Assembly (NCBI GenBank): GCA_034687125.1
Contig: JAQGBZ010000224.1
Coordinates: 39,376-103,375 of the forward strand
Source of the DNA: Neelides folsomi
Lineage: Eukaryota > Arthropoda > Collembola > Neelipleona > Neelidae
Direction: 5' to 3'
DNA length: 64,000 nucleotides
Shown: piece after piece, positions 13,759 through 28,100 of the stretch
How positions within the stretch are numbered: position 1 is the stretch's first letter
Layout of the letters: each line of letters begins with the position of its first letter
Translations under genes and position numbers: made by a program
The notes under the pieces: generated by a model
Database searches by the model: none
What the model was told of the DNA's origin: nothing
What the model saw: the letters and a program-made list of their open reading frames with translations, nothing else

Positions 13759-16700
13759 ATGAGCTCAGATCGATATCACAAGTAAGGAAACAAATTACAT
13801 CCCACATCCATCCTCTTAGCTTGCGTAGGTGGTAAGAGAGAAATTAAAGTCTCTTCTCCTTATCTCGGAATGAAGGTTGGACAGATAGCAATTTGCCACG
13901 GAGACGGGGAGTGAATGGGCCCGGGAAGGATTGATGTGGGAAGTGCGGAAGGAAGTCCGCAGCAATGTCATCTTCAAATCATCATCTCATGATTAGAATA
14001 GAAAGGCTCGTTTGGCCAAGGTGAAATAAAGATAAGATTGATCACAAAGAAATTAAATTGGAGGTAGTCTACCATGGACTCTAAAGAGCTATTTTCAATC
14101 CATTGTGGACTCCGTGAGGCTTCACCGGCTCAGCAGAAATCTCTCCTTCCAAATCCCATTATTTCCCACTCCTTCTTTTTCCCAATTCCTTCTTATGGTT
14201 AACCGACCCCAGTTTGAGAAGTGAGAAAAGTCCCATCGTATTTCTCCACGGAACCAACGGAGACTCCCAAACCTCATGAAGTCTTCCACCGAGAGGGTTA
14301 ATTGAATAAATGATCCGCCATCGACTGGAGAACTCTCATTCAATTCATTCAAAGACTTTGGGTTTTAAAGACGAGTCATCAGCCTCTTCCCTTTTCTTTC
14401 ATTTTCTCATTATGTGATAATGTTGTGAATCTCCGATCAACGCTCGCTTCTTTTTATCATTCTCATCTTTACTCGAGTTGTTGGAATACTTTTAATTAAT
14501 GTCAGAATCTACTGCATAGTTTATTTCCACCCATGACCAACCCCACATAAACATTTTACTTTTGATTTGAGATGTTAAAATGAAGTTTATGATTCAGAGC
14601 GGCCAAAGACGGCTATTTGGAAGCACTCAAAGAAGCTACTCGGAAAGACCTCAATACAAAAGACGAAGATGGGATGACTCCGACGCTTTGGAGCGCCTAT
14701 GAGGGAAACCTCGACGCTTTAAGGCTCATTGTAGGAAGAGGGTAAGATTAAATAAATAATCTCTTATATGTATATTTCATATTTATAGATATGATCTTAT
14801 GAAGGATACTGCGCTTATATTGCAAATACGGAAAATATAAGTATATCCTTATTATATCACAATGCGTTCTTTTTCTCGCCGGGTCTTCTTAATTGCAAGC
14901 ATTAAAAGCACCTCTTGCAATTCTTTTGCACTCACTTCGTAAGATAAAGTACATAGAGATACTTAAACGCATTATAAATCTCCTACTAAACGATTTATTA
15001 CACATTCTCTCCACCCTCGTTGATTTTATCCCTAGCTTTCATTTCAAGTTCGCACATTCCGCGGTATTCCGAACTTCCTCCTCCTATATGAGCTTATAAC
15101 TTTTAATACTATCTTTTATTCCAGCCCGGAAAGGACGTGAGTTTGAACGAACCGCTAAAATATTATTGAAAATGCTCATGATGGGGCTTACATGGTAACT
15201 TGCCCAAGAATTTCCTGGGCCCAACATATGCATTTTCAATATTATTTTAGCGGTTCGTTCAAATTCACGTCCTTTCCGGGCTGGAATAAAGAATAACTAC
15301 CTATGTGATACTTATATTAAAAATGGAGTTAAAGCCATAATACGACTTATTTATATAGCAGATAAGATAAAAAATATATAATATTATAAATTAAATCCAA
15401 ATGTTGGAAGGATTAAATTGTGTTTCTGCTATAATATTTCATACTAACATTTTTCCTATAAATAAATAATTTTTCCTATTAAAGTGTCGAGGTTAAAATA
15501 TAAATCAACTTGGGCTTATTGATTGTAAAGTACCCAATTTATAGTAGCTTTAAGAATTGAATAAAATGATTTGTTCAGTTCAAAAGCCACAATTAAGTTG
15601 GATTAAGCACCATTTAAGAGGACAAAAGCGATAAATAAAGGAAATTATCTATTCATTTTAAAACATGAATTTCTAATTTGATCTTCGGCTTCTGTTTAGT
15701 CGCGAGGGAACATCCATTCTCGTTCTGTTACTGTTATCCGTTTTGATGGGGAGGTTTTGGTCCCAAATAGCGTTTTAATGGATTACATTATCACGATTTT
15801 AGCCTTGAATAAAAATAATAGCCTTCCTTATTCAAGGGTGTTGAACACACTGTATGTTCCGTTTGTTTTAACCAGAGTCTCTCAAATAGGAAATGAAAAT
15901 TAATATTTAAACGACAAATGCTTCCAAATTTTACCATTTGGTAAACTTCAAAAAAATTCACAGAACAAACAAGAAGAGAAATAACCAATCATTATTTTCT
16001 AATTTGATAATATTGTCAATTTCACTTTTATTTAGATAGTAAATGGTTATTTTGCATAATAATGCATACACATACAAATGCAATAAATCGTTTTTCCATT
16101 TAAGCAATGATTTTTAAATTCTTTTTCGAGTAATTTAGCTATTTAATTAATGATTACTTATCTTTTGTATTGATTATGATGTTTATCTTTAATAATGTAA
16201 TTATATTTACATATTATTATGAGTAATTTTGGGGCTCTTTCGCTGTATGGTAAAGCTGTAAGAATAATAAATTTGTTAGTTAGATGTGATGTGCGTATTG
16301 CTCGTACATCATCAAAAGAGAAAGATTGTTGATCGCCTTTGTGGTTTGATAGTGTCAAGAAGGATTGATAGTGTCAAATAAAAAATATCCCTACATGTTT
16401 ACAACAAAGTTTGGGGAAAATGGACTTTTACTAGAAATATATGGACTTTTGACCCCATTCGTCTTCCAATAAATAAATAATAATTTTTGTTGAATCTCCG
16501 TCATCTATTATTACTTTGTCGTTTCATTATCCCCGTGATTTATAAAAAAAAGATACAAAAAGGAATAAGAATTTGATTCGAATTTTGAAAAACAATCAAT
16601 CTTTCTTACCGTTTTATTGAAGGAAAGAAAATTCCAACTTTAAAGGCTTTAAGGCATTTACATGCATAAAAGAACATTCAATCTTTAAAAGAGCTATTTT

Positions 16701-19700
16701 ATTTTGCCAATAAACTTTCATGAAGTTTTCATAAATGGAACAAATATTTTCAATTGTGGCTAAAAGGGAGCAGAAAACAATTAAGATATTTCAATTTTTA
16801 GTTAATTAAAGTAGTGAAAGTCAAGTTGAACAACATCACGCGAGTTTATAAATTAATGGCACTTGATATCCCTTAATATTCTCGGAAGAACCCCAATGGG
16901 TCATTATTAAAACTGGAGATGTGTAATAGTCTTCTCAGAATCCTTTATTGCCGGCCCTGAGTGGTAAATTAAACCTTTGGTTCCATTCGACCCGTTAATT
17001 TGATAAACCAAGCTAATTCCATTGATCACTCTAGCCGTTCACGTCTAATGATTTGAAACCAATGGGAGTTGTAAGACTTAATGAGTTAATAGATTTAATT
17101 TCATATCGACTTTAAATAAAAAGACCACCAATGTGTAAAGCAATTGTTATTAATTTTATGAAAATAATTATTCTCTTTATAAGTGCAAATCTAAATGTAC
17201 ATAGTACTTGTAATCACACAAATAGATTTAATTGGCCTTTTAAATATTGCAGCGGAGATCCTGACAAAAATGATAACTGGGGGAATACTGCTCTTCACTT
17301 TACAGCAGCTCGGGGCCATTTGAACTGTGTAACGTTTCTTGTCAATTTTGAAGGTAAACACATTTAATTTAGTATTTATTTCATTCAAAATTCATTTTAA
17401 CAATTTCCTTAATATTCTCATATTTACTGAAGGATCCAATTCCTCAGTATAGTTTGCATTATTAAGTAAATACTGCACTGATTGTATTAGCAAATGCAAT
17501 ATGTTTTGTAAGAATGTTTTTTAATATTTCTCTAAACCTGTGTTTTTCTTTAGTAAACATGTGGGCAATGGATATTGATTTCCATACACCTAAAGATCTC
17601 GCCGGAATCAATAACAGGGAAGAAATCCTCAGATTTCTCGATGCATCAATGGCCAAAGCTGAAACCAAAGACAAGAAAAAGGTACGGGTTGAGTTAATTA
17701 CTCCAAATGACATTTTAATAAGGTCAAATGGTCCTCATATGCTAAATATGAAACTTTAAAGCAATTTCCTAATCGTTAGCACTTAGTTTTAACTTGAGCG
17801 TAAATTAGTTTGAAACAAAGTTGAACTTTAGTTGGAATTAGGCAAATTCGCAAAAACTTATAACACATGTGCTTTGTAGAAATTAAACAAAACGTGTTAT
17901 AATAAATATATCGGTTTATGTGAGTCACATACTTATGTATAATCCCTTTGCAATCTCATTACAACTGTTCACTTTGGATTTTCCTCTAAAAGTGAGTCAA
18001 ACTCTCAACTCCCCAATATGCATACAGATGAGTTTGAGACTTGGCTTGATCCTTCCTGTTAAACCTATGCATTATTTTACAAGTAGTCCTTTATGTAAAG
18101 TTGGGAGCATTAATCCTAAGTAGATTGATATGCATGAGGTTTCATGATGGGGTTGAGCCGGGTGCTGACAGAGCAATCTGTTAAAAGCATCCAGATTTCT
18201 GTCACTGAACAGAAAAGTCGCGTTAAATACATGTTTGGTCGGACAATGCGACAATGATGAATTGGAAGGTTTCAATTTCGGAAATGCTTCCCAAGTGAAC
18301 TTTTAATCTCTCCCCAAATAGTAAATCTATCGAAGGTGAACCATTTCTCAACTCTTTTCAATAACGTAATAAGAGTGAGTGAGGGTTTGGATCCGGACAG
18401 TTGAGATTGGGGGATTTCTTTCATGGGATCGGTTTCACTCTTGAAGGAAGGATGGTACAATCCGCTTAGTCCTACACTTTCATTTTGACAATTGATCCCC
18501 TTCAAGAATGGGAATGAAGGAGTGTTTAAATGGACATGGACGACATGAGTAAATAATCACTTGATTCTGTTTACACCTCCAACCAGGTGAAGGTCTACAA
18601 GGAAAAGGCTTTAAAAGACGCAGAGAAGCGGGCGAAGGATTTCGACAAATTGCAGAAGAAAGCGAGTCGAGCTCTCGAAGAAGAACAAAGACGATTGTCT
18701 GAACAAAGGAAGCAAATGGAGAGGAAGGGCGGGAAGGGGAATGAAGACTCTGCGACCGACCAGCGACCCAAAATGGGATTCCTAAGCCTCCGAAAAGACA
18801 CGAAGCTGATTCATGGCCAAAGCCCCAAATTTTCCGAAATCGTCACGAATTCCCAGCAGACCGGGACGGGAAAAAGTCGCGGCACGGCTTCTGGCGTCTC
18901 CGCCGTTTACAAAAAAGTCCAACAAAGGAAGACAAAGAATTCCGCGACCGGCACAGGATCCGACTTCAAAGTGAGTTCTTATTCTTCTCCACTCAATTCC
19001 CAGGAAATCAATTACTCTCCTTTTTATACCAACACCCCTCATTCTCTTTTATACATATCTGTATTTATCTATCTCATATGCCGTATTTATCTATCTCACA
19101 TGCTGTATTTACTATTTAGGTGGCTGAAATCGAGAGCGGGGGGAAAAGATCCGTGCGGAGTCTCTCGGGGCTCCAGCGGGATTCTCAAGTCATGTATGTT
19201 CCCAAGTACGATGTTGGCGGAGTGGCCGGACGGAGAGGGAAGATTTCAGGCCTCTTCGACAACGAGGACGACATCGAAGAGGAAGAGAATGAAGATGACG
19301 GAGAAAAGACAGTGATTCCTCGATCCCTCTCTCAACCCAATTACCTCCATCATGTGGGAACAGACTCGGGGTTCAATGACGACAACGCACTTCCGCACAA
19401 TACAGTTTCCATTTTCGAGCGGCCGGGATTCGGGTCCGTCGCCTTCCGAAATACCATGTCCTCCACAATGAGCAACTTTCCTAATATGAACAATGGCCAA
19501 AGACGGTCTCTTCATCTTCCGGAACTCACAGAAGAACAGAGAGACTCTATTGGATCGGCTGGAAGTTTGAACCGGCGAGCGAGTAATCAAGAAGGACCAT
19601 GGGACGAACTTGATGTTGCTTCTGATGAAGGTCTTTATTTATTATACGTCTTCCATTCACATTCCACTCGAGGCTGTTTTAGCAGCTTTTCAGCTTTGGG

Positions 19701-22700
19701 CAATGGCCCATTATTAATTTCCTGTAATTTATTAGCAAGGCCAAGTCACTCCTTTTATACTAGAAAATGTAAACATAATTAGTTGACTATGCTTTCTTAT
19801 ATAATGTTATCTTTTCTTATAAATGGCCTCTTTAAGAAAGCCATAAATACCATATACCTATTATTATTTATTTAGAACTTCAGTTGTACTTTGTAGTATT
19901 TATACTACAAATAACTATAATATTAATGAAGCACTCCATTAACTTTTTTAGAGGGTTTTTAAAAATTTATATAATAGTAAATTGTAAAAGCCTGTTTTGA
20001 ATGAACCAATTACACCTAAAATATATGTAAGATATGGTAGCAAAAGATGTATTAAATATTTTGACCATATTTAATATCAAAGTTAAACCATGCAGGAATA
20101 TTGTACAGTTATGGAGATTGAAATAAGCAGAGAATTTCTCTTTAATTTGATTTTGAAACCATGTCTTGAAATTCTTTTGTATATTGCACAGCGGCTTTTA
20201 TGTGCTTATTCTTGATTACCATATTTTACTTGTGCAATGTAAGTATGTATGGTACTTTATAGAGCAATTATCCTCAAACTATATAAAGCACAAACACGAA
20301 TATTAACGAAGGATCAAAAAGTGCTTTCTCCATCTACCCACTTCATGCTTCCTTTTTCATGGAAATGAGAAGTGATGAATTGAGGCGAGAACAAAGGGAT
20401 CATTGCTTCTAGAAATATACAGAGACTTGAGAAAGAAAATTGGAGAAAAGGAGCCCTCTGAGCCGTTTTCTTTTCTTCTATCAATTCCTACACAAAGAAT
20501 ACAAACAGAGAAACAGAGATACATCCAATCATACCAACCATCCTTAACATATCTCGTGTTTCAAGTGTAAGGTTGATATTGTATTCAGCTAAAGGAATAT
20601 GCTGACAATAAAGGAAGTTCTAAACACACGTACTGAATTTCAAATTTTACAATACATATTGCCAGACACGTATTACTTGACAGTAACATTCAAGTTCTTT
20701 GATCTTTGATCTCTTCTTAACTTCTCTTCGTTTGATTTTAATTAACGTTAATAATAGTTCAAATATGACATATTTATGTTATATGAGTTCATTTGAATTA
20801 CAACAGATCTGCTTATAATGATGCTTAAACTCTCTTACATTTACTTACATTTAGTTAGAGTTTGAAATTCGAACAAAGAATAACTGAGAAACTTTTTAGA
20901 ACAACAAGGAGATTAAATTATGGGAAATTTACCAGTTTGGCAAATACACCACTTTTACCATAAGAAGGGTGAAATCTAGGATTTTCAATCTGTATTGGGG
21001 CTTAGATTCACAAAGTAAACATTAAGAGTGACAAATGTTCAAAGGGATACTATTAAGTACTACTATAAAGGAAAGAATGAGAACCAGAATATAATATATA
21101 AGTAGTTAAATATTTTCAAGTACCTTCACAAATTTACTTACATTGCCGTAATACATTGTTTACGCAACTTTGATAAGTAGGGAAGACTTATAAGTTTGTG
21201 TGTACAATTTCTAATCTATATTTCCTTTGATAAGAAGGCTCAAAGTTGTTGAAATTAAGTTACGGGGGATTTACAAGGGTCGAATCCCCTCCGAATCTCG
21301 ATCGCTCATAAATGGCCCTAATCTCATATAATACTTATTGTGAATACAAATTGAGAAATTGAGGAAATCTTCGGATAAACCTTCCAAAGTTGATTTAAAT
21401 TTCACCTCACATTTCTCATTTAATCCATTAGAATTTAAAATCTTCTTCTTCTCCGACCCAATTCCCCCAAAGTGCTATCTGGGCAAGAGAGAGATCAAAT
21501 TTTAATCATCCACTTCTTAATAATTTTCAGATGACGAGAGTGAAAGCGGTCCGTTGGAACTTTTCCTTGCTGCTGCCGGCTTAGCGAGCTACATCCCAAA
21601 GTTTCTCAAAGAAAGGATTGATTTAGAGGTAATGTCATATAAGGAATGCTATACCAATTAATATTATTTCATATCAAATTTTTCATCCGACTAACCCAGA
21701 GACCTTACAAGAATAAGAAAAGGATAAATACTTTTTGAGCTCGTAACTTTAGAATAATATTTTTCCCTTTTGATATGAGCCTTCATCGATACTCGTTACG
21801 TCGTTACTCATCCAAATTTTTGTTTTCCTTTGCCAAATTTTGACAATAAAGTTTGAGTCTCCTATACTTGGACATGTATTGCTAATAATTTCAGAACATC
21901 CTGTATGTTAATTTACAAAAATCTGAGTCGGTCTTTGAAGAAGTTTTGATAAATTTCCTTAATGACACGTTTGCGGTTCCCTTGTTGAATCTTTGACTCA
22001 ACTTTATTTCTCAGCCCTTTTTATCTTTTAACTCCGCAAGAGCTTGTATGGAATAACTTTGTCATTGTCTCTTATCTCCTGTAGTGGATGAAATTAACAA
22101 TTTGTTCTTCTCATCCTTCTGCTTCACTCGTTTTATGAACTCCCCTCCACTCCCGAATCATATGAGGAGGCGACGACGAGGTCTTTTCTAGCATTTATTC
22201 CTTCACGGAGTCGATTCCTCCTTTTCTGGAACAGTTCCAGCATCAGATGAGGAACAATTCCCTTTTCTCTCACCCGCCACGAGCTCCATAACCTTCCATG
22301 TTAATCCACCTTTATTTTTATTTCTTCGCCCGACCACAAATACTGGAGAGAAGAATAAGTATGCTCCTTTCTAATGTGATTCAAATTCTCCCATAATTTT
22401 TCTTACCCGGCGCTAAAACACCATAATAAACGTTCCTCTACCTCTTTTCGACATTCTAATGAATTATGCAAAAGGTCGGCCATGATATCACTGTTAAGGA
22501 CCCCATTCCTTTTACTTGTACTTTTCCTAAGAACTATTATGATGTATTATTCAGTGCGAACATTAAGTTCGCTCACTTAAACAGGCTTGGAGTGAAATAA
22601 GGCCAACATTAAATATAAAATAATCTAGTGCATATTATGTCTAATAAATATTTAACATCAACATACAAAATATCATACGGCAATACTTTGTAGATTTATG

Positions 22701-23693
22701 AAAAGAAAATATATACTCAGTACAAGTAGCAAGTTTATTTGTTTAATTATCAAGATTTATTTGAACGTGTTTTAAATCTGCTAAACATTGTAGCTGTCTT
22801 TTCTTAATTAAGGAATGAATGCCTTCCAGTACACAAATGTATAAATTAAACATGAATTAATTTACTAAAAACAATTCATAATTACAAAATTGTTGTCGCA
22901 ATATTTACTCACTCAAGTTGAATCTTTCTCTTTGGTATTGTTCCTTAAGGTAAATCTTTGTTCCTCCTTGTTTTAGGCTCTTGTATTGGCTTTTTAAGTC
23001 AAGCATGAAACGAGCTCATTTGATTAGTTATGGTACACTTAAATGGATACGAATTGCCATTTAAATAAAAATGTGCGTGGGGGAAAGTTCCCTTAGGAGT
23101 GTAAAAGTTCAATTGGTACACATGTCGCAAAAGATGTTTTGAATGATGGAGAATTGAGTTATGTAGTTTCCAACAGAGTACGTTTACCTAATGTATCCCA
23201 TTTTCCATTCCTGCTATTCCGTGATCCAAAGAAGAATCCATCAATGTGGCAGAATAAATCTCTTGGCATTCTCGCTCTACTTATTTCTCCAGAAGACTTT
23301 CGTCTCCTCGAGGAATTACATGAACCAGGTTTTGGCATCATTTAACCCACCCTCACTGAGTGAGATCAAAGTTTAATCATAAAGTTTCTTCTCACAATCA
23401 ATCTCTTTTTTAATTTATTCATGTAGAGCATTTTGTAAGCCATTTAGCACATATAAGGGGGGTTCCTAAATGGAAAAAAGTTATTAAGTTTTTCTCTATT
23501 AAAAGTATGGGAATATTATAGGCTTTATCTTACATGGATGATTAAATTTTTCCAGACCCTCGTTCTCCTCAAAGAAGACGATTTAAAGCAGCTTGGGATC
23601 GAAATGGGCCCACGGAGAAAACTGTTGAAATCCATTGCAGACAGACAACAAGCGATGGAACGTCCCGGAGAAGTGATCGATAGCCGATTATAA
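13759..23693 (+). CDS. USH1G: SANS / USH1G homologue (ankyrin-SAM scaffold protein)
   Basis: Scaffold protein that in vertebrates links harmonin, cadherin-23 and myosin-7a at the tips of actin-based protrusions and acts near the ciliary base. Exons: 13759-13781, 14598-14741, 17253-17353, 17554-17681, 18587-18970, 19120-19630, 21531-21628, 23556-23693, giving 508 residues (human about 461). All phases agree. The start [20 protein letters not shown] closely follows the family N-terminus. Three ankyrin repeats lie at about 34-127, a basic coiled-coil-like stretch ([20 protein letters not shown]) at about 140-175, the central [23 protein letters not shown] and PWDELD blocks at about 270-425, and a SAM domain at about 442-500. 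The protein ends in DSRL, a class I PDZ ligand like the DTEL of human SANS. The exon 6 donor (GAAG/GTCTTT) is weak but is required by frame. Confidence 0.93.
15113..15291. mobile_element. Palindromic MITE in SANS intron 2
   Basis: Two arms of about 60 bp (15113-15174 and 15231-15291) are near-perfect reverse complements, starting TTCCAGCCCGGAAAGGACGT and separated by a loop of about 55 bp. There is no coding capacity. The arms would fold into a long hairpin. The structure fits a foldback miniature inverted-repeat element. A target-site duplication is not clear, so the superfamily is unassigned. Confidence 0.8.
17723..18586 (+). other. SANS intron 4, rest of it without recognisable features
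   Basis: Intron 4 runs 17682-18586. I see no conserved coding segment on either strand. Short open frames here have no family resemblance and probably arise by chance. Confidence 0.5.
19631..23555 (+). other. SANS introns 6 and 7
   Basis: Intron 6 (19631-21530) and intron 7 (21629-23555) flank the 98-nt exon that opens the SAM domain. No transposon ends or coding homology were seen. A 60-70 codon open frame near 23139-23345 exists on both strands but shows no recognisable motif. Confidence 0.5.
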
Positions 23694-25160
23694 ATTTAAA
23701 ATGAAACACGTCTTATGCTCGGGCATAAAATAATTCGTTTATGTGGGGAGACGTAAATTATGTTAAGATTTAAACTTTAAACTTTAAACTAAACAAATGC
23801 ACCATTTTATTCCTCCAGTCGATAATTTAAGAATTTTGAGTCATTTAATACATGCTGATAAAGGTTACCAATTGTGAGAAGCTATTACATTCTATTAGAT
23901 GGCTAAGGTTGAATACCTACATAGGATTTTATTTGTTTGTCATTTGTTTCAATACGAGTAATAGAGTATTTAATCTTATTAGCTATAATTTATTATTATG
24001 TACAATTAATTAAAATATTTAATATTGATTCAAAAAGTTAATTATTTTGAGGTTGACAAATATAATAAGCCCAAATTGTTATAATGATAATGATTTTGTG
24101 GTAATATTTAAATATAATTACTTATTGTGCATACGTTATTTTATTGTTTTATGATAAAGTGGAATGGGCGAAAAGTATGATAATATGTGAACGTGATACA
24201 AAAGTATTAGTCTATGCAATTTGAATAATTTTCTGTATACAGATATGGTTTGCAAATAATTTAATTTATAATGGTATGCAATTGTTTAACTAATTGTAAT
24301 AATTATAATTGAATAAATACCATCAAAATACTTATATGGTCTGTATTAATATTTAATAAAGTAATAAAAGTTAATATTTCAAATTCATTTACTGTAAATT
24401 ACATAACATATCATACCTGTATAACGATCATAAATGTTACAAGTACGTTTAGTACTGTAGTACGTATGTAGGTAGGTATTCACTATTGTTGTGTTTATAT
24501 GAATATATCTAACAAAGATCCCATTATAAGAATTATACTGATATACCAATTGATATACAACCTTATGATTCGAAATTGGCTAAGCAAAGAAAGTGCCAAG
24601 AAAGAAATATTTGAGATCTGGCGAAGACAAATTGTACATTAGAAATGAATAATTGATATGGGAAAATAAGCATTTAATGGAATGCAAAATGAACAATGGA
24701 ATAACGACAATAAATAATATCACGATAAACCGCCTTTAAATATTTAAAGCAAGAATTAATAAGTATTAATAATGATGGGGATAAAGTGATAATGGTAAAT
24801 AATGAATTAGTGAGATTAGACCAACGTTATGTTGCATGCAAACGTTCTCATCTTACAATTAGTAACCATGTACGCGGTCTCCTATTCTACCAATGGTATT
24901 AGCGATATGATGTTCAGAAAGTAAGTCTGAACTGATAAAAAATAACGAGGTTTTTAATGCTAAATATTTTCGACTTTATTTATGAATTTTTTCATAAAAT
25001 GTAAATTACTACAAATGAGTTTCTCTACATGGATTTACTATTTTTATTCGTCGTTACAATGACGTGTTTATCGTATCCACTTTTAAAGCTTAATTAACAG
25101 ATTTTGAGATTTGGCTTGGATGGGGTCGATTTGAGCCAAATAGAAATAAAGCTTGGAGGT
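23694..25160. other. Intergenic, convergent 3' ends of SANS and the tektin gene
   Basis: Very AT-rich. It holds the SANS 3' UTR on the left and the tektin 3' UTR on the right. A short direct repeat of AAACTTT units lies at about 23768-23790. No coding homology was seen. Confidence 0.6.
25043..25048 (-). terminator. Likely polyadenylation signal of the tektin gene
   Basis: AATAAA on the minus strand, about 113 nt past the tektin stop codon. This is a normal position for a poly(A) signal, but there is no transcript evidence here. Confidence 0.5.
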
Positions 25161-28100
25161 TCAGTTGCCAATAAGGGATACGACGGAGGGCCAAAAGGCT
25201 CTAACGTACATGGCCCGTTCGCGACAAATCACGAGGGTATTGTCTTTAACAGCAATTTCTTTCTCCAGATCAATTCGGATTTGCCTGAGCTTGTGAAGAG
25301 CATCCTCAGCGTTTCGAATTTGAGCCTCAATGGCCGATTGCGAGCGAGCAATTTCTTGAACCTCCTCCACCAATCTGTGAAAGAGAGAAAATATGTAGAA
25401 AGAGCAGAAACAGGGAATGGAAAAAGGGAAGGATTAGCGGACGGATTTCACTTGATGAATACGCAGGGAGGAGGATCACTTTCCCAATTAAACTGACTCA
25501 ACTTGAATTAATCGTCTATGTTAAATTGGGATTCAGGGACTTCCTTAATTTCCCTCTTAGCTCGGGGTGGCGGTGAAGAACAATAAAACCCCTTGTTTAG
25601 AATTTCTAATAACTTCTCCTTTCCTCTCATTAATTGGGATTTCCAGTGACTGGGTTTTTCTCATCGAGTTGCTGGTGGTGCGGCTTGGGCTTCACGACGC
25701 GTTTAATGATCGCCAACATTGACCATTATAAGTATGAACGGAATCCAATTCTCCGCCCAAATTCCACCACCGACTTCATATGATGACGAAATAAAAGAAG
25801 GAATTTGGGCCGCACGTTCCTACCTACGTACAAAGCTTATTCCTAGGACATGTTATGTAACCATCTAATAAGAGAGATATCCAGATAGGTGGAGATAATA
25901 GGGTGAACACACGCCGAAGGCGGAAATGGTTCAAACCCTTCTCATTCATTGATCAATACAAAGATCATTTATCATTTCGACCTCCAGGCCTGACGAACTC
26001 CCCATTATTGGAACAAAGAATATTTCCTCTTTTGAGTCTTTTCTACTTTATAAAAAAAGTATAAACTAATTGTATGTAATGTACGACTAAAACTATAATA
26101 GTCTTTATGATATAATAAAGTTACTATATTGGAATCGGAGAAAACGAGTTGGGAAACGATGCAGTAAAACATTCCGATTTAATCCTATAACTCACCTATA
26201 AATATTGATTGACATCCCTTTAATTTCGTAAAATTGGCGTGGATGGGAATGTCGGGGATGAGTTGATAGTGAAAATAAATGAGAATTCTTACGCAAATTG
26301 AGGACAATCGCGGGTGAGCTCCACGTTTGGACGATATGCTCGATTATAAAGCCGGGTTTGGGCGAGTTTGAGTGCAGACTCGATAGGATCTCCTTTCAGT
26401 GCTTTCTTTATATTCTCAATGGCCTTCTCAGCTTTAACCATTTCATCAAGGACCTAAAAAAGGAAATAGGAACATAAAAATTTTAATTCACTCCATCTCG
26501 ACTTTCTATTAAATAAATTAAATAAAGGGCAAAGTCCTTGGTTCAAAAACCCCAGGTGAGTATTTGAGACCTCAGACTTTGCTTTCAACGCAACCTCGAC
26601 GTTTATTCGCCTTCGCGGCTCATTTAAAGTACTATTAAGAGGATTCCTCCCGACAATATTTTATTCCCCAAATATTCTGCAAGGATCTTTGTTCAATGTA
26701 GAAAATTCTTGTAGTAAGTTAGGCCTACGCTCTTTGCCCCGGTCATTGTATTTGATTGATATGGTTCAAACTTCAGGGATAGTTCATAAAAAACATTAAA
26801 AGTTATTTACAATTTGAGAAGGAAAGGAAAGATGTATTTCTTGAATAGAATGAGACGAAGGAAATGAAGAAGAATTGGACAGATGGTGAGAGTGTTTGAA
26901 TCATTGGGCCTATAACCGCCACTTTCTTTGAAATATACTTTGTTCAAAACGTTAAGTATGCAAGCTCAGGCTTGTGTGTATTTGTATACATATGTGTGTT
27001 ATATAATGGTTTATTGTTTGGAACTTTGAAAAATTGCGCTTGGTTGATTTGAATAAATGGCCACGGAAGTCTCGAAAGTATCACCAAGGGTGAAAACGAT
27101 ATTCGATTTCTAAAATGACGCAACTTCCTTTACCATTTTCTCCCTTACGCAAGGGAGAAAGTTGGGACAAAGAAGAATTAAAACAAAATCATCAGTGGCT
27201 CGAAACTCCCTTCGAGTTTCATTAGGAGTGAAAAGTTGGGCGAGAGTCATTGTATTCAGCTTCCGAACACATTTGTTGTTTAAGATGAAAACAGCCGATT
27301 ATGTAAAAGTCAACGGACTTTAATTAATAACCCGCTGTATCTCCTCTGTGCAACATACAATGGTTCTCTTTTAGAAATGCTCGTGTGAAATTTCCATTGA
27401 ATTGCGAGATTGAAACATCGGGAACCGGGGCGGAGGCGGATGGCGGGTAAAGCTATGGGAAGGGAAAAGACAATGAGTGGAGCTTGAATCTATGGTGGAG
27501 GGAAAGAAGTAAATTATCTCTGAAGAAACCGCTGATTTCCTGAAAGACTAAAGAGGTGGGTTTGGTTTGGTTGGGAAAACATTAGTTTTAATTGAAATTT
27601 CCCTATAAATCACAGCCTGAGGGATCATTGGTGAAAAGGGGAAAGGGGAAATGTCGTTGGTGCAATATTAATGTGGGCCTCTCGAGTCTCACGCAATCTT
27701 TACGTGAATAAAACTACCAAGGCGTGTGGAATCCATTTGGCGAAGAAAGTCGTCTTATCTTCCCCGTCACTTCACGTCCTCCAACTGGGCCAAAGCTTTT
27801 ATTCCATAAGATTCCTATTGCCACAATAATCTTTACTCTGTTTCCTCCACCCGTCAGTCCTTGTTGCACATCCATCTGCCCATCGTGTCTATATATGACA
27901 CTTGACTCCATATAACGGTTTATAACCAGTGGGTGGTCTCGTGGGAAAGCACGTGATAAAACAAATTCCTATACGCATCTATATCTTAAGGTTAGCACAA
28001 TGCAGATATTTACTACGTACTCATATAAAGGAAGCGGAGAAATATATGAAGTAATAGAAAGTGATGAGGGTGGGCATTAAAGATATGCGACGGAGCGGAG

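Noticed and set aside
21260-21300. GGGTCGAATCCCC, resembling a tRNA T-arm
   Set aside because: No acceptor stem, D-arm or anticodon arm can be paired around it.
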